Source: Candidatus Nanopelagicales bacterium (GTDB taxonomy: Bacteria > Actinomycetota > Actinomycetes > S36-B12). From it: a stretch of DNA of 52,339 nt. Within the stretch, counting starts at the first letter, position 1; each line of letters opens with the position of its first letter. This document shows, in pieces, positions 16,467-25,755 of the stretch. Location: positions 1-52,339 of the forward strand of contig JAFMHB010000010.1 of assembly GCA_017854795.1 (NCBI GenBank). The letters run 5' to 3'. The notes under the pieces were generated by a model, which searched no databases, was not told the DNA's origin, and worked only from the letters and a program-made list of their open reading frames with translations. Both the position numbers and the translations under genes were made by a program.

Positions 16467-17984
16467 TTAGGCCCGTGACTCAAACATGCCTAAAACCGCT
16501 GCAACTCCGAGGACCGATCGAGGTGCGTAAGCCGTGCGCCACAAACCACCGTGATTAGCACCAACAACAAACAGATCCATTGGGTTCGCCAGCGTCGTGC
16601 TCGGGTTTGCTGCTGAGAGCGGATTGCGCAGATCATGGACGAGCAGTGCTGCCATCAACGCTGTCGAGGTGGCTGGTTCAAATACTTCAACACCGAACCT
16701 TCCTGCGCCAGCGTATGCGGCCGCAAGTGCTCGATTCTTTACAACAGATTGGGTTCGGGTTGCTGGGGCAAGATTGAGGGAAACGGGAACACCATTGGCG
16801 CGGGCGGCAAGGGCCCGCCAACGTTGAATTCTTTTGGCCAGTAAGTAGTTAGGACCTTGCTGGGGGACGAGGGAGTCATTGAGTCCGACTTCCAATCCGG
16901 TTTGAGTTAGATAGGTGCGCGGATAATTCGGTTCAAACTGACCGAATGCGCGAAGGGGCGTTTGGAAAAATCCACTAATGCCGCGGGCATCCCAACGTTT
17001 GCGTGATTCGTTGACGCACGACATGGGAACCATGAACACATCGGTTGGGGTTGCCAGAAACGCAAGAGTGACGTCCTTGCGTTGAGCGTCCAGTTTCTTG
17101 AAGATTGCATCAACACTCATGCTTAACATTGCGTGTGTGGGGCCGTCGGCGTAGGTGTAGTTGCCGAGAACGAATGGGTTCGGGATCTCATTAAGCCAGT
17201 TAGCAATTGCACCCGGTTGTTCAAGTAGGTCAACCCCACTGGAGGCTGCGACAACGTGATCATCTTCCCTGTGGACGGTGCCACCGGTGACAAACGGCAT
17301 GGCTCCTGATGCGCCAAGACTGATGGGTATCCGGATTGAGCCTGAGGTATTCCTCGCAATGTCAATTAGTCGTTGCCAGATCTCAGGTCGAGGCAAGTCC
17401 AACGCATGGATACGTGCGCCCCACCGAAGCAATGACCGGGTCGGTGCCATTTCCGCACCAGCGCCAAGGACAGCAATATCGGTACCGGATAGGTCGAGCC
17501 AGTCGGGATTGTCCATGAGCAGGTGTAGAGCGGTACCGAAACTGGGTTCCGCGATTCCGTCACCAATCCACTTATCAATTTGTTTGCGCAGGTCATTTCC
17601 GGAGATTCTCTGGCCGCGATAGGGAATGGAGAGGGTCGCCTCACGGGAAGCGCGCCCGGACACCGACACCGATTCAATGGGATGTTTCGACTGATTCATG
17701 GCTGAATCAAGGGGAATATCACCTTCGGGCTGAGCGAAAACAAAGCGCCGGTGGGCTGACTCGAGCCCGGCATTGGAGATCTCAATGGCGGCTTCGGGGG
17801 TTTGTGAGGCCGCGATCACTATTTCACGAAGCGGCTCAATGTAGCCCTTGCGCCAATCCTTGGTGTGCTCAATACGAGCAGCCAGCGCCGGGTCAATTGC
17901 CCGCACGGAGTCTGCGAAGATCGCTCGACCCGTTGCCGTCGTACTGCGTTTGTGGTCTCCACCTTGCGGAAAGTTCACACCCAT
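16467..17984 (-). CDS. conserved-looking protein of unknown function with Rossmann-like motif
   Basis: 505 residues, no signal peptide. The N-terminal third is helical and charged. In the middle, GTDIAVLGAGAEM followed by LLRWGARIHALDLPRP looks like a dinucleotide- or SAM-binding Rossmann strand-loop-helix and its second strand ending in Asp. The C-terminal third has LNDSLVPQQGPNYLLAKRIQRW, EVFEPATSTALMAALLVHDL and a Gly-rich FVVGANHGGLWR. I recall similar hypothetical proteins in other actinobacteria but no assigned function. Transcribed alone, with a 13-bp palindrome just upstream of its start. An oxidoreductase or synthase role is possible but unproven. Confidence 0.75.
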   Translation of the reverse strand: MGVNFPQGGDHKRSTTATGRAIFADSVRAIDPALAARIEHTKDWRKGYIEPLREIVIAASQTPEAAIEISNAGLESAHRRFVFAQPEGDIPLDSAMNQSKHPIESVSVSGRASREATLSIPYRGQRISGNDLRKQIDKWIGDGIAEPSFGTALHLLMDNPDWLDLSGTDIAVLGAGAEMAPTRSLLRWGARIHALDLPRPEIWQRLIDIARNTSGSIRIPISLGASGAMPFVTGGTVHREDDHVVAASSGVDLLEQPGAIANWLNEIPNPFVLGNYTYADGPTHAMLSMSVDAIFKKLDAQRKDVTLAFLATPTDVFMVPMSCVNESRKRWDARGISGFFQTPLRAFGQFEPNYPRTYLTQTGLEVGLNDSLVPQQGPNYLLAKRIQRWRALAARANGVPVSLNLAPATRTQSVVKNRALAAAYAGAGRFGVEVFEPATSTALMAALLVHDLRNPLSAANPSTTLANPMDLFVVGANHGGLWRTAYAPRSVLGVAAVLGMFESRA

Positions 17985-17993
17985 TGACTTATT

Positions 17994-18006
17994 ATGGCTT
18001 AGCCAT
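17994..18006. promoter_or_regulatory. 13-bp palindrome upstream of the 505-residue protein gene
   Basis: ATGGCT-T-AGCCAT is a perfect 6-bp inverted repeat around one base, ending 10 bp before the minus-strand ATG at 17984. No ribosome-binding site is visible between it and the start, so it may overlap the transcription start of a leaderless message and act as an operator. Apart from this palindrome, the 135-bp gap to the reductase gene shows nothing I can name. Confidence 0.35.
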
Positions 18007-18119
18007 TGGTCAGTGAATTACTTACTTCCCGGATTACATCAAATGCCCCGTAGCATTTTGACCACTAGGTGGTGGGTTCATCTGAGCGGTACAGACATAT
18101 GAAAACCCCTACGCAATGA

Positions 18120-19313
18120 TCAAGACTGCATGCCTGCTAGGAATTTCTTGCGGTAGGGCATAAGTTCTTTGACCGTATCGATTCCGATCACACCGCAGAG
18201 TTTGTTGCTGCTATCGAAATATTCCACGATGCAGGGTCCGTCAAGTTCACCGCTGACAACCTTGCTACTGCTCGCAGACCCAGGCAGGCCGTATGACTGC
18301 AATTGGAATTCATATTGATCAGACCAGAACGCGGGGAGAGCAAAGAAGTCATCCGTTGGAAGTTCGGATCCGGTGAGTTCGGCGGCCAGTGCGGCACCGG
18401 CGCGCTTCCCCGTTTCCGTTGGCATATTCCAATGTTCAATTCGACGAGTTTGATCGCCATAAAACTTGTTGGGATGGTTGGAAGCATCGCCAACCGCATA
18501 GATGGGAATACTCGATCCAACGGCACGCATATTGGAATCAACGAGGACACCGTTTTCCAGATTGAGACCGTTATCCCTGAGCCATTCGGTATTGGGTACT
18601 GAACCTATTGCTTCAACAACTACGTCTGCTGGGAGGGTTTCACCCGAGTCAAGAGTCACACTCTCGATCTGGGTTTCACCATTGAATTGCGCAACGGTGT
18701 GACCGAGGTGAAAGGTGACACCCTTTTCTTCATGGCGCTTACGCATCGCCGCGCCAAGATCAGCGCCCATCGGCATGATCATGGGCTGAGCATCTAATGA
18801 GACCACGTGCACGGTGGCACCGAGTTTGGTTGCTGTAGCCGCAAGCTCGCAGCCGATGAACCCACTGCCGATTATTACGACATTGCTACCTGGCTTAATT
18901 TCTGCCTTTAACGATTGGGCATCGTTAAGAGTTCTAAGGGTGTGCAGTCCTTGTGTTGGACCAGGAATGGGCAGTAATCGTGGTCGGATACCGGTTGCAA
19001 TGACGAGGGCGTCGAATGTGTGACTCGTTCCGTCGGCAAGTGTGACCTCTTGTGTATCTGCACTCAGTTTCTCCGCTGCACTGCCGAGAATCCATTTCAC
19101 GTCAGCGACTGAATCACGCTGCCGGAATTTGAGTTCTTCATGCGAAAGGTCCGAGCTGAGCGCCGCTTTTGAGAGGGGCGGTCGGTTATAGGGCTGAAAT
19201 TCCTCGTCACCCACAATAGCGATTTCCCCGATAAAACCATTGGCTCTTAATGCTTCAGCCGTTCGGAGACCGCCGAGGCCACCACCAACAATTAGTACCC
19301 TCTTTTCACTCAC
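18120..19313 (-). CDS. FAD-dependent ferredoxin/rubredoxin reductase
   Basis: 397 residues with a GTG start. Two dinucleotide-binding Rossmann motifs are intact: VLIVGGGLGGLRTAEAL near residue 5 for FAD and VVIIGSGFIGCELAATA near 144 for NAD(P)H. YAVGDAS near 271 completes the FAD site, and a C-terminal Reductase_C-type domain follows. This class moves electrons from NADH to a small ferredoxin that serves P450s or Rieske oxygenases. The P450-type ferredoxin at 7607-7801 is a plausible partner, although 10 kb away. Transcribed separately, between the DMT exporter and the 505-residue protein gene. Confidence 0.9.
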   Translation of the reverse strand: MSEKRVLIVGGGLGGLRTAEALRANGFIGEIAIVGDEEFQPYNRPPLSKAALSSDLSHEELKFRQRDSVADVKWILGSAAEKLSADTQEVTLADGTSHTFDALVIATGIRPRLLPIPGPTQGLHTLRTLNDAQSLKAEIKPGSNVVIIGSGFIGCELAATATKLGATVHVVSLDAQPMIMPMGADLGAAMRKRHEEKGVTFHLGHTVAQFNGETQIESVTLDSGETLPADVVVEAIGSVPNTEWLRDNGLNLENGVLVDSNMRAVGSSIPIYAVGDASNHPNKFYGDQTRRIEHWNMPTETGKRAGAALAAELTGSELPTDDFFALPAFWSDQYEFQLQSYGLPGSASSSKVVSGELDGPCIVEYFDSSNKLCGVIGIDTVKELMPYRKKFLAGMQS

Positions 19314-19365
19314 ATGAGCAGTATGACACTTGACATCGTTCTATTTCATCGGGCTTCTTAATGAA

Positions 19366-20334
19366 TTAGGTTGTGAGACGAGCCCGCTCGGCCACAAAAA
19401 CACCCAGCAAAATCAAGGCCCCTCCGAGTACTTGGGTAACAGTAAGTGCCTCACCGAGAAGGATCCAGGCGATCATGGTGGCAAAGAGTGGCTCGGTGAG
19501 ACCAACCGTTGATGCTTGGGAAGCGCGCAGGTGCCTCATTGAGGCCAGTACAAGTGAGAACGTGATAACGGTGCCGAACAGGATCATCCAAAGTGCCATG
19601 ATCCAGATGGGAAAAGAAACATTCGCAGCACTGAGCGGTTCGGTATTTCCCGAGAGCGCATCCCAAGGGAATGCCCACCACGGTTGGGCAACTACCCAGA
19701 ACAGCGAAGCAGCGGCGAACCCCCACATTGTGAGAGATACAGGATCACGTGGGTTTTCCACGCGCAATTGTTTGTCACCCAAAATGTAGAAAAGTGATAG
19801 CGACACGGCGGCTGCGAGAGCCGCCAAAACTCCGACCGCATTCACCGCGAAACCGAGCCAAATTTGAGCGACGAGTGCTAGGCCCGTCAGCGCCATGCCG
19901 AGGGCAACCCATACCGTCTTTTTTGTGGGTTCCTTCCACGCAAAGCGAAACCACAAAGCGATAATGACGGGTGCGGTGAATTCGATGAGCAGGGCAACAC
20001 CGACCGGTAGGTAGGTTAAAGCGACGAAGTACAGGTACTGCGTCCCGGCGACACCCAAAATTCCATAGGCGAGCAATATTGGAATTTCTTTCTTGGTGAT
20101 TCGCAAAGCAGTTGGATTTCGAAGGCCCACATAGAGCAGTAACACAAGGAAAGCGCCGGTTACCCGAAGTTGGGAAAGCCGAGCAGGGTCAATCCCGGTC
20201 AGCAATATGGATTTGGCAACAGTTCCATTGAGTGCAAAAAGGAGTGCAGCGGTGAGGTATAGGGCATAACCGGTAAATGGGTGTGGCGTTTTATTGAGCG
20301 GAATTCCAGGGATCGGTTCAGCAATATCGCTCAA
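19366..20334 (-). CDS. EamA/DMT family transporter
   Basis: 322 residues with ten hydrophobic segments forming two five-helix EamA repeats. The second repeat ends in EPLFATMIAWILLGEALTVTQVLGGALIL, the typical DMT close. Such proteins export amino acids, nucleotides or other metabolites, or import small solutes; substrate cannot be read. The start overlaps the glgA stop by 4 nt, so it is translated after glgA, perhaps only by proximity. Confidence 0.88.
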   Translation of the reverse strand: MSDIAEPIPGIPLNKTPHPFTGYALYLTAALLFALNGTVAKSILLTGIDPARLSQLRVTGAFLVLLLYVGLRNPTALRITKKEIPILLAYGILGVAGTQYLYFVALTYLPVGVALLIEFTAPVIIALWFRFAWKEPTKKTVWVALGMALTGLALVAQIWLGFAVNAVGVLAALAAAVSLSLFYILGDKQLRVENPRDPVSLTMWGFAAASLFWVVAQPWWAFPWDALSGNTEPLSAANVSFPIWIMALWMILFGTVITFSLVLASMRHLRASQASTVGLTEPLFATMIAWILLGEALTVTQVLGGALILLGVFVAERARLTT

Positions 20335-21497
20335 CGGATTACTGACCGATACACATCAATCGTCGACTGCGCGATCGAGTCCCATGCAAAGTCTTCTATC
20401 GCTCGTTTGCGCCCAGCTACGCCAAACTGATTCGCAAGTTCACTATCAGCGACAACCCGATTCACCGCTTTGGCAAAATTAACTTCGAATGAGGCGGGAT
20501 CGAATTGGTCGTAATGCACAAGAACGCCCGTCTCGCCATCAACAACGACCTCGGGGATCCCTCCTACATCACTGGCAACCACAGCGGTTTCACACGCCAT
20601 AGCCTCCAAGTTAACAATCCCTTGGGGCTCATAAATAGATGGACAGGTGAAAACACTCGCGTGAGTGAGTAATGAAATGAGTTCCGGACGGGGAACCTGT
20701 TCCTGAATCCAAATGACATTGTCTTTCCCACGCAGATCTCTCAATTCACCGACCAGTGCATGAACCTCGGCTGCAATCTCAGGCGTGTCAGGGGCCGAGG
20801 CACACAGGACTATCTGAATATCTGGGTCGAAACTCTTAGCTGCTTGTAAAAGGTGGGCTAAACCTTTCTGTCGCGTGATACGTCCAACGAAAAGCGAATA
20901 GGGCGCTTGGGAATTGATCCCGTACTTGTTGACCGCCTCGAACGAGGGATCGGGTCGGTAGATATTGGTATTGATCCCATTATGAATCACATGAACTTTC
21001 TCTGGGTCAATATTGGGATAGCAACTAAGAACATCAGCTTTCATCCCAGCGGAAACAGCAATGACTGCCGCGGCATTTTCATATGCATTTTTCTCAACCC
21101 AGGAAGAGACTCGGTAACCTCCTCCGAGTTGGTCTTGTTTCCACGGTCGTAAGGGTTCAAGTGAATGAGCGGTGATTACGAGGGGGATGTCCAGCAACAG
21201 CGCAGCGCTCTGTCCGGCAAAGTTTGTATACCACGTGTGTGAGTGGACAAGGTCCACCTGGTCCTGAGCAATTGCTTTGACCATGTCGAGGTTCACACCG
21301 AGTGTCTCGAGGGCAGGATTGGCGCCCCTGAGGAACTCTGGAACCGGGTGGGCCGCCGCGTCGGAGAAGCGCTCACCAAATGCATGTACATCCACGGCAA
21401 TATGTGCGGCCAAAGCGGGTACCAAATAATCAACGTGGACACCTGCCCCGCCATAAATCTGAGGGGACCACTCCTTGGTCAACAGGGCAATTCGCAC
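20331..21497 (-). CDS. glgA: glycogen synthase, actinobacterial type (GlgA/GlgM)
   Basis: 388 residues, a GT4-fold glycosyltransferase: MRIALLTKEWSPQIYGGAGVHVDYL (N-terminal acceptor domain), VIHNGINTNIYRPD, LFVGRITRQKG and the E-x7-E nucleotide-sugar site SIYEPQGIVNLEAMA. The short length and divergent pairing with glgC match mycobacterial Rv1212c/Rv1213. There the enzyme was named glycogen synthase but later shown to make maltose 1-phosphate from ADP-glucose (GlgM). Either product is possible here. It feeds glycogen or alpha-glucan storage. Promoter in the 94-bp divergent gap. Confidence 0.9.
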   Translation of the reverse strand: MRIALLTKEWSPQIYGGAGVHVDYLVPALAAHIAVDVHAFGERFSDAAAHPVPEFLRGANPALETLGVNLDMVKAIAQDQVDLVHSHTWYTNFAGQSAALLLDIPLVITAHSLEPLRPWKQDQLGGGYRVSSWVEKNAYENAAAVIAVSAGMKADVLSCYPNIDPEKVHVIHNGINTNIYRPDPSFEAVNKYGINSQAPYSLFVGRITRQKGLAHLLQAAKSFDPDIQIVLCASAPDTPEIAAEVHALVGELRDLRGKDNVIWIQEQVPRPELISLLTHASVFTCPSIYEPQGIVNLEAMACETAVVASDVGGIPEVVVDGETGVLVHYDQFDPASFEVNFAKAVNRVVADSELANQFGVAGRKRAIEDFAWDSIAQSTIDVYRSVIR

Positions 21498-21591
21498 AGG
21501 GGAAGCCTAGGACGACCCCAGCGCCGCCCTGATTCAGGAGCCTTTAGGGGAAGCCGTGCGGTACACACCCGTTAGCCCCTAGGCTCAGGTC

Positions 21592-22812
21592 ATGGCGGGT
21601 GACCCACGAGTTTTGTGCATGGTGCTCGCAGGCGGTGAAGGGAAACGGCTAATGCCGCTGACTGCTGACCGGGCCAAGCCGGCCGTTCCCTTCGGTGGTT
21701 CCTATCGTCTTATCGACTTTGTGCTTTCTAACCTGATCAACGCAGGCCTGCGCCGCGTCTGTGTTTTGACCCAGTACAAGTCACACTCACTTGACCGTCA
21801 CATCACCCAAACTTGGCGCATGCCCACCTTGTTGGGCGATTACGTGACACCTGTGCCAGCACAGCAGCGCCTTGGTCCACGGTGGTTCACTGGAAGCGCT
21901 GATGCGATTTATCAAAGTTTGAACTTGGTCTATGACGAAAATCCGGATTACGTTGTGGTCTTCGGTGCCGACCACGTTTATCGCATGGATCCCATGCAAA
22001 TGATCGAGGCGCACATCGACAGTGGTGCAGGTGTAACCGTTGCAGGGTTACGCCGTCCCCGAGCAAGTGCTGGTGAATTTGGTGTCATTGAGGTCGGGCC
22101 TGATGGACACAAGATTGCCAACTTCTTGGAAAAGCCGGTTGACCCGCCAGGGATACCTGGTTCACCCGAGGAAAGTTTCGTGTCAATGGGCAACTATGTT
22201 TTTAGCACAGATGTATTGCTCGATGCACTTAAAGAAGATGCAGCCGACGTAAGTTCAGTACACGACATGGGTGGCAACATAATTCCGATGTTGACCGAGC
22301 AGGGTCGTGCATTTGTTTATGATTTTTCAGAAAACACAATCCCCGGATCGACGGGGCGCGACTCAGGTTATTGGCGTGATGTCGGTTCTCTCGATAGTTA
22401 TCACGATGCACACATGGACTTGGTGTCAGTTCACCCGGTCTTCAATCTCTACAACAGGCGTTGGCCAATTCTGTCGAATATTCCTCCACTACCTCCCGCT
22501 AAATTTGTGGAGGGTGGGAATGCTCATGAATCCATGGTCGGTGCCGGCAGCATTATTTCTGGGGGTCACGTTCGCACCTCTGTTATTGCTTCGAGTGTGA
22601 CAATTGAATCGGGTTCTTACGTTGAGGGAAGCGTGATCATGCCAGGGGTTCGAATTGGTCCCAATGCAGTTGTTCGCAATGCGATCTTGGATAAAAATGT
22701 TGTGATCCCTGCAAATACGCATATCGGCGTGGATGTCGAGCATGACAGGTCGCGCTACACGGTGAGCCCGGGTGGGATTGTTGTACTCGGCAAGGGAGTC
22801 GTAGCGGACTGA
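21592..22812 (+). CDS. glgC: glucose-1-phosphate adenylyltransferase
   Basis: 406 residues. It makes ADP-glucose from ATP and glucose 1-phosphate for glycogen synthesis. The N-terminal motif [20 protein letters not shown] and [15 protein letters not shown] binds ATP and activator; [12 protein letters not shown] carries the catalytic Asp. A left-handed beta-helix at the C-terminus ([20 protein letters not shown]...) completes the family architecture. Divergent from glgA, whose product would use the ADP-glucose. The ribosome-binding site is weak (CAGG), so the message may be nearly leaderless. Confidence 0.95.
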   Translation: MAGDPRVLCMVLAGGEGKRLMPLTADRAKPAVPFGGSYRLIDFVLSNLINAGLRRVCVLTQYKSHSLDRHITQTWRMPTLLGDYVTPVPAQQRLGPRWFTGSADAIYQSLNLVYDENPDYVVVFGADHVYRMDPMQMIEAHIDSGAGVTVAGLRRPRASAGEFGVIEVGPDGHKIANFLEKPVDPPGIPGSPEESFVSMGNYVFSTDVLLDALKEDAADVSSVHDMGGNIIPMLTEQGRAFVYDFSENTIPGSTGRDSGYWRDVGSLDSYHDAHMDLVSVHPVFNLYNRRWPILSNIPPLPPAKFVEGGNAHESMVGAGSIISGGHVRTSVIASSVTIESGSYVEGSVIMPGVRIGPNAVVRNAILDKNVVIPANTHIGVDVEHDRSRYTVSPGGIVVLGKGVVAD

Positions 22813-22849
22813 TCCATCCATGTGATCAACGTGGAGGCATAATTATTGA

Positions 22850-24169
22850 ATGCGTGGAAAATTCACGGTCTTAATTGCGTTTGCGAGCGTATTAAGCGCT
22901 GCAGTGGGTCTAAGCGCGCCAGCACAGGGCGCCTCACCAAGAATCGTAGGTGGTTCGCCTATCGCTATTTCGTCAATTCCATGGCAGGTCAATCTTGCAA
23001 TTCGCAATTCAACAACGTGCGGCGCCTCAATTATCGGCAATTCTTGGTTAGTGACCGCTGCTCACTGTGTGGACGGGGCGACCCCCAGTGAAATTTCGGC
23101 ATTTGCCGGAATAACCAATCTGAGTGAGCGTTCAAGCCAAAACGCCTTAGGCATTTCCGGGATTACCATCAACCCTTCCTGGAATCCCGCAACTTTCAAT
23201 GGAGATATCGCTCTTCTGCAATTGACCACGCCTTTAACTTTTTCAGCTGATGTGCAGCCGATTGCCCTGCCCTTGATGCAAGACCCAGCAGCGTGGCCGG
23301 CCGCAGGAACTACCGCCGAAATATCCGGTTGGGGGAGCACGAGTTTTGGTGGTTCATCTAGTAACTCATTATTAACCGCAAATGTCTCAATATTGAGTGG
23401 ACCCAATGAGGATACCTGTGGCTCCTACGGGAACTCTTTCGCAAGTGACAACAAAATCTGCGCCGGCGTGATCGGCGGAGGAGTTGATACATGCCAAGGT
23501 GACAGCGGAGGGCCACTGGTCGTGAGTACGGCAGCAGGTGTGGTCTTGGCAGGAGTAACAAGCGTGGGAAACGATTGTGCACTCGCCAACTTCCCAGGAA
23601 TTTACACTCGCATCACAACATTCCTACCGTGGATTAATCAATATGTTCCGCCGCCAACGTCAATCCTAAATCCCCCGGTAAACGTCATTACAGCTTCACA
23701 GTCACGCGAAGGGGTTTTGGTGAGTTGGGATTCCCCTACATACAACGATGGCCTTGCCATTAGTGGCTACCAAGTTTCCTTGGTGGGACAAAGCGGTGGG
23801 TTGTCTCAGGTCTGTGCATCAACCGTGTCACCGTGTTTGGTCAGGGATCAACGGGCTGGTGCCGTGTTGTCGATTGTTGTGCAGGCAATCAATAGCCTGG
23901 GGTCAAGTGAGGCATCGACTCCGGTGGAAGCAATAGTCGTAAATGGGGTGCGAACCGCGCCGGCAAAGGTGGCGCAAGGACTCGTTGCGAGGTGGGCCGG
24001 TGTCAGAACTCAAGGGGGAGTGAAACCTAGGGTCCGAGTCGCCCCTTCATCTCGGGGGATTTGCGCGATAACGGGATCGAAGGTGAGTCTGTCTGGCAGT
24101 GGCCTGTGCGTCCTGCGCGTGACCGGTGCCAATTCACAAAAGGGAACCGGCTATTTACTTGGCCGGTAG
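22850..24169 (+). CDS. secreted trypsin-like serine protease with fibronectin III domain
   Basis: 439 residues. A signal peptide of about 28 residues ends near AQGA. RIVGG at 31-35 is the S1 activation site, leaving a propeptide of only about three residues. The triad is complete: His72 in TAAHC, Asp119 in NGDIALL, Ser219 in GDSGGP. Asp213, six residues before the Ser, predicts cleavage after Lys/Arg. Residues about 276-365 form a fibronectin III domain (GVLVSWDSPTYNDGLAISGYQV), followed by a basic tail ending GTGYLLGR. Converges on the Pst-linked lipoprotein gene with a 4-bp gap. Probably an extracellular digestive enzyme. Confidence 0.92.
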   Translation: MRGKFTVLIAFASVLSAAVGLSAPAQGASPRIVGGSPIAISSIPWQVNLAIRNSTTCGASIIGNSWLVTAAHCVDGATPSEISAFAGITNLSERSSQNALGISGITINPSWNPATFNGDIALLQLTTPLTFSADVQPIALPLMQDPAAWPAAGTTAEISGWGSTSFGGSSSNSLLTANVSILSGPNEDTCGSYGNSFASDNKICAGVIGGGVDTCQGDSGGPLVVSTAAGVVLAGVTSVGNDCALANFPGIYTRITTFLPWINQYVPPPTSILNPPVNVITASQSREGVLVSWDSPTYNDGLAISGYQVSLVGQSGGLSQVCASTVSPCLVRDQRAGAVLSIVVQAINSLGSSEASTPVEAIVVNGVRTAPAKVAQGLVARWAGVRTQGGVKPRVRVAPSSRGICAITGSKVSLSGSGLCVLRVTGANSQKGTGYLLGR

Positions 24170-24173
24170 TTCG

Positions 24174-24869
24174 TCACTGATTCGGGTCAACCTCAAACAC
24201 GTTTTCGGGGGTTGAAAGTTCGATTGGTGAACCAAGGTCAGAAAGTTCGGTGACACTTAGTCGCTCATTACCAGGGCAATTAAACGACTTATTTATGAAT
24301 TGGATCAAGCCATTTGAATCGAGCACCACTTCAACTTCCAGATTCATATCGCAGATCTTGGAGAGTTCAACAAGCTCCTCGTCTGAAAAGTTCATCCCCG
24401 AATCAATTGTGAGTGGCAGAGTCCCCGTTAAGGCATCGTCATTTTGCGAAGTGAGACCGCCAATGTGAGACAGTGGGGAAATATTTCCTGAAGTAGGGGT
24501 TTGAGTACCAACGGGTGCGAGGAACCAAGATCCATCCACGAGGGTGTAAGTACCTTCCGAATCAATTACATCGGTCCATGATTCATTCGATAGCTGATCC
24601 ACCCAGGCGATCTCACCCCGGTTATTACCAAGTGAAGTGCGCCCTGTTCCGGTGACTTGGGCGTCCATCGAATCAATTGCAATGCGCAGAACCGCGGTCC
24701 CCCGCGAGAGTGTTGCCTTGATCGAACTGTCGAGAATATTTGCTGAGGGGCTGCTACTGGGTGCAATTCCTGCTGGGGTGTTCGAAACTGAATCAGCACC
24801 TGAGGAGCAGCCGGCAAGAGCAATGCTTGTGGCTGTAAGTACGGCCACGACGATCGCACTGCTTTGCAT
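24174..24869 (-). CDS. lipoprotein encoded directly after pstB
   Basis: 231 residues from the ATG at 24869. The open frame extends into pstB, but only this start gives a proper lipoprotein signal (MQSSAIVVAVLTA..., lipobox LAGC). The mature part is a beta-rich LolA/LppX-like domain with alternating strands (AVLRIAIDSMDAQVTGTG, TYTLVDGSWFLAP) and a C-terminal Cys pair region (KICDMNLE, SFNCPGN). Such proteins bind lipids or other hydrophobic ligands on the outer membrane face. It starts 10 bp after the pstB stop, so it is likely the last gene of the pst operon. Why phosphate uptake should be linked to it is not known. Confidence 0.78.
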   Translation of the reverse strand: MQSSAIVVAVLTATSIALAGCSSGADSVSNTPAGIAPSSSPSANILDSSIKATLSRGTAVLRIAIDSMDAQVTGTGRTSLGNNRGEIAWVDQLSNESWTDVIDSEGTYTLVDGSWFLAPVGTQTPTSGNISPLSHIGGLTSQNDDALTGTLPLTIDSGMNFSDEELVELSKICDMNLEVEVVLDSNGLIQFINKSFNCPGNERLSVTELSDLGSPIELSTPENVFEVDPNQ

Positions 24870-24879
24870 GTGGCTAAAT

Positions 24880-25734
24880 TTACCCGAACCGGCCAGAGAT
24901 GTAATCCTCGGTTCGGGTGTCACCGGGTGAACTAAACAGTTCGCGAGTGCGACCAAACTCAACTAAGCGCCCATGACGAACCTCGTTGTCGTCGAGTTCT
25001 GCGGTAAAAAAGGCTGTTCGATCAGAAACGCGAGCAGCCTGCTGCATGTTGTGGGTAACAATCACGATCGTGTAGTCATTAGCCAGTTCAACCATGAGAT
25101 CCTCAATTTTTGCTGTTGCAATGGGATCCAGCGATGCACAGGGCTCATCCATCAAGATCACCTCAGGTTTCACGGCAATACAACGCGCGATCACGAGCCG
25201 CTGCTGTTGACCCCCGGAGAGAGCATAGGCACTTTTCTTCAGGTCGTCTTTTACTTCGTTCCATAAGGCCGCCCTGGTGAGGCACTCCTCAACGACATCA
25301 TCGAGATTACCTTTAGCCCCATTCACTTTAGGTCCGTAGGCAACATTTTCGTAAATTGATTTAGGGAAAACATTGGGCTTTTGAAAAACCATGCCGACCT
25401 TGCGGCGAACCTCGATTGGGTCAACGTCGGGACCGTAGATATCAGTCCCATGGTATGCCACCACGCCCTTCAGGTGTGAGCCAAGAATGAGGTCGTTCAT
25501 TCGGTTGAAGCTGCGCAGCAAAGTTGATTTACCGCAACCACTCGGACCAATAAATGCGGTAATTTCATTTTTGCCGATGGGCAGGGTTACATTGCGAATC
25601 GCTTCGTAGTCGCCATAAAAGACACTGACGTCGTCCAAGGTAAACACAGGATCACTTACCTCTAAGGGGATTGATGCTCCTCGAGGTGAGAGTGCGTGAT
25701 CAAGGTGCATCGTGATGTCACCGTTCTGGTTCAT
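24880..25734 (-). CDS. pstB: phosphate ABC transporter ATP-binding protein
   Basis: 284 residues. ATPase of the high-affinity phosphate importer. Walker [11 protein letters not shown]-loop [12 protein letters not shown], signature LSGGQQQRL and Walker [14 protein letters not shown] are intact; FVGRTRELF-type residues at the end are typical of PstB. The N-terminal 25 residues are longer than in enterobacterial PstB, as in other actinobacteria; an internal ATG (MHLDH) is an alternative start. Fourth gene of the minus-strand operon pstS-pstC-pstA-pstB-lipoprotein. Confidence 0.96.
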   Translation of the reverse strand: MNQNGDITMHLDHALSPRGASIPLEVSDPVFTLDDVSVFYGDYEAIRNVTLPIGKNEITAFIGPSGCGKSTLLRSFNRMNDLILGSHLKGVVAYHGTDIYGPDVDPIEVRRKVGMVFQKPNVFPKSIYENVAYGPKVNGAKGNLDDVVEECLTRAALWNEVKDDLKKSAYALSGGQQQRLVIARCIAVKPEVILMDEPCASLDPIATAKIEDLMVELANDYTIVIVTHNMQQAARVSDRTAFFTAELDDNEVRHGRLVEFGRTRELFSSPGDTRTEDYISGRFG

Positions 25735-25755
25735 GTGTGCCTTTCACTGGCTGGG

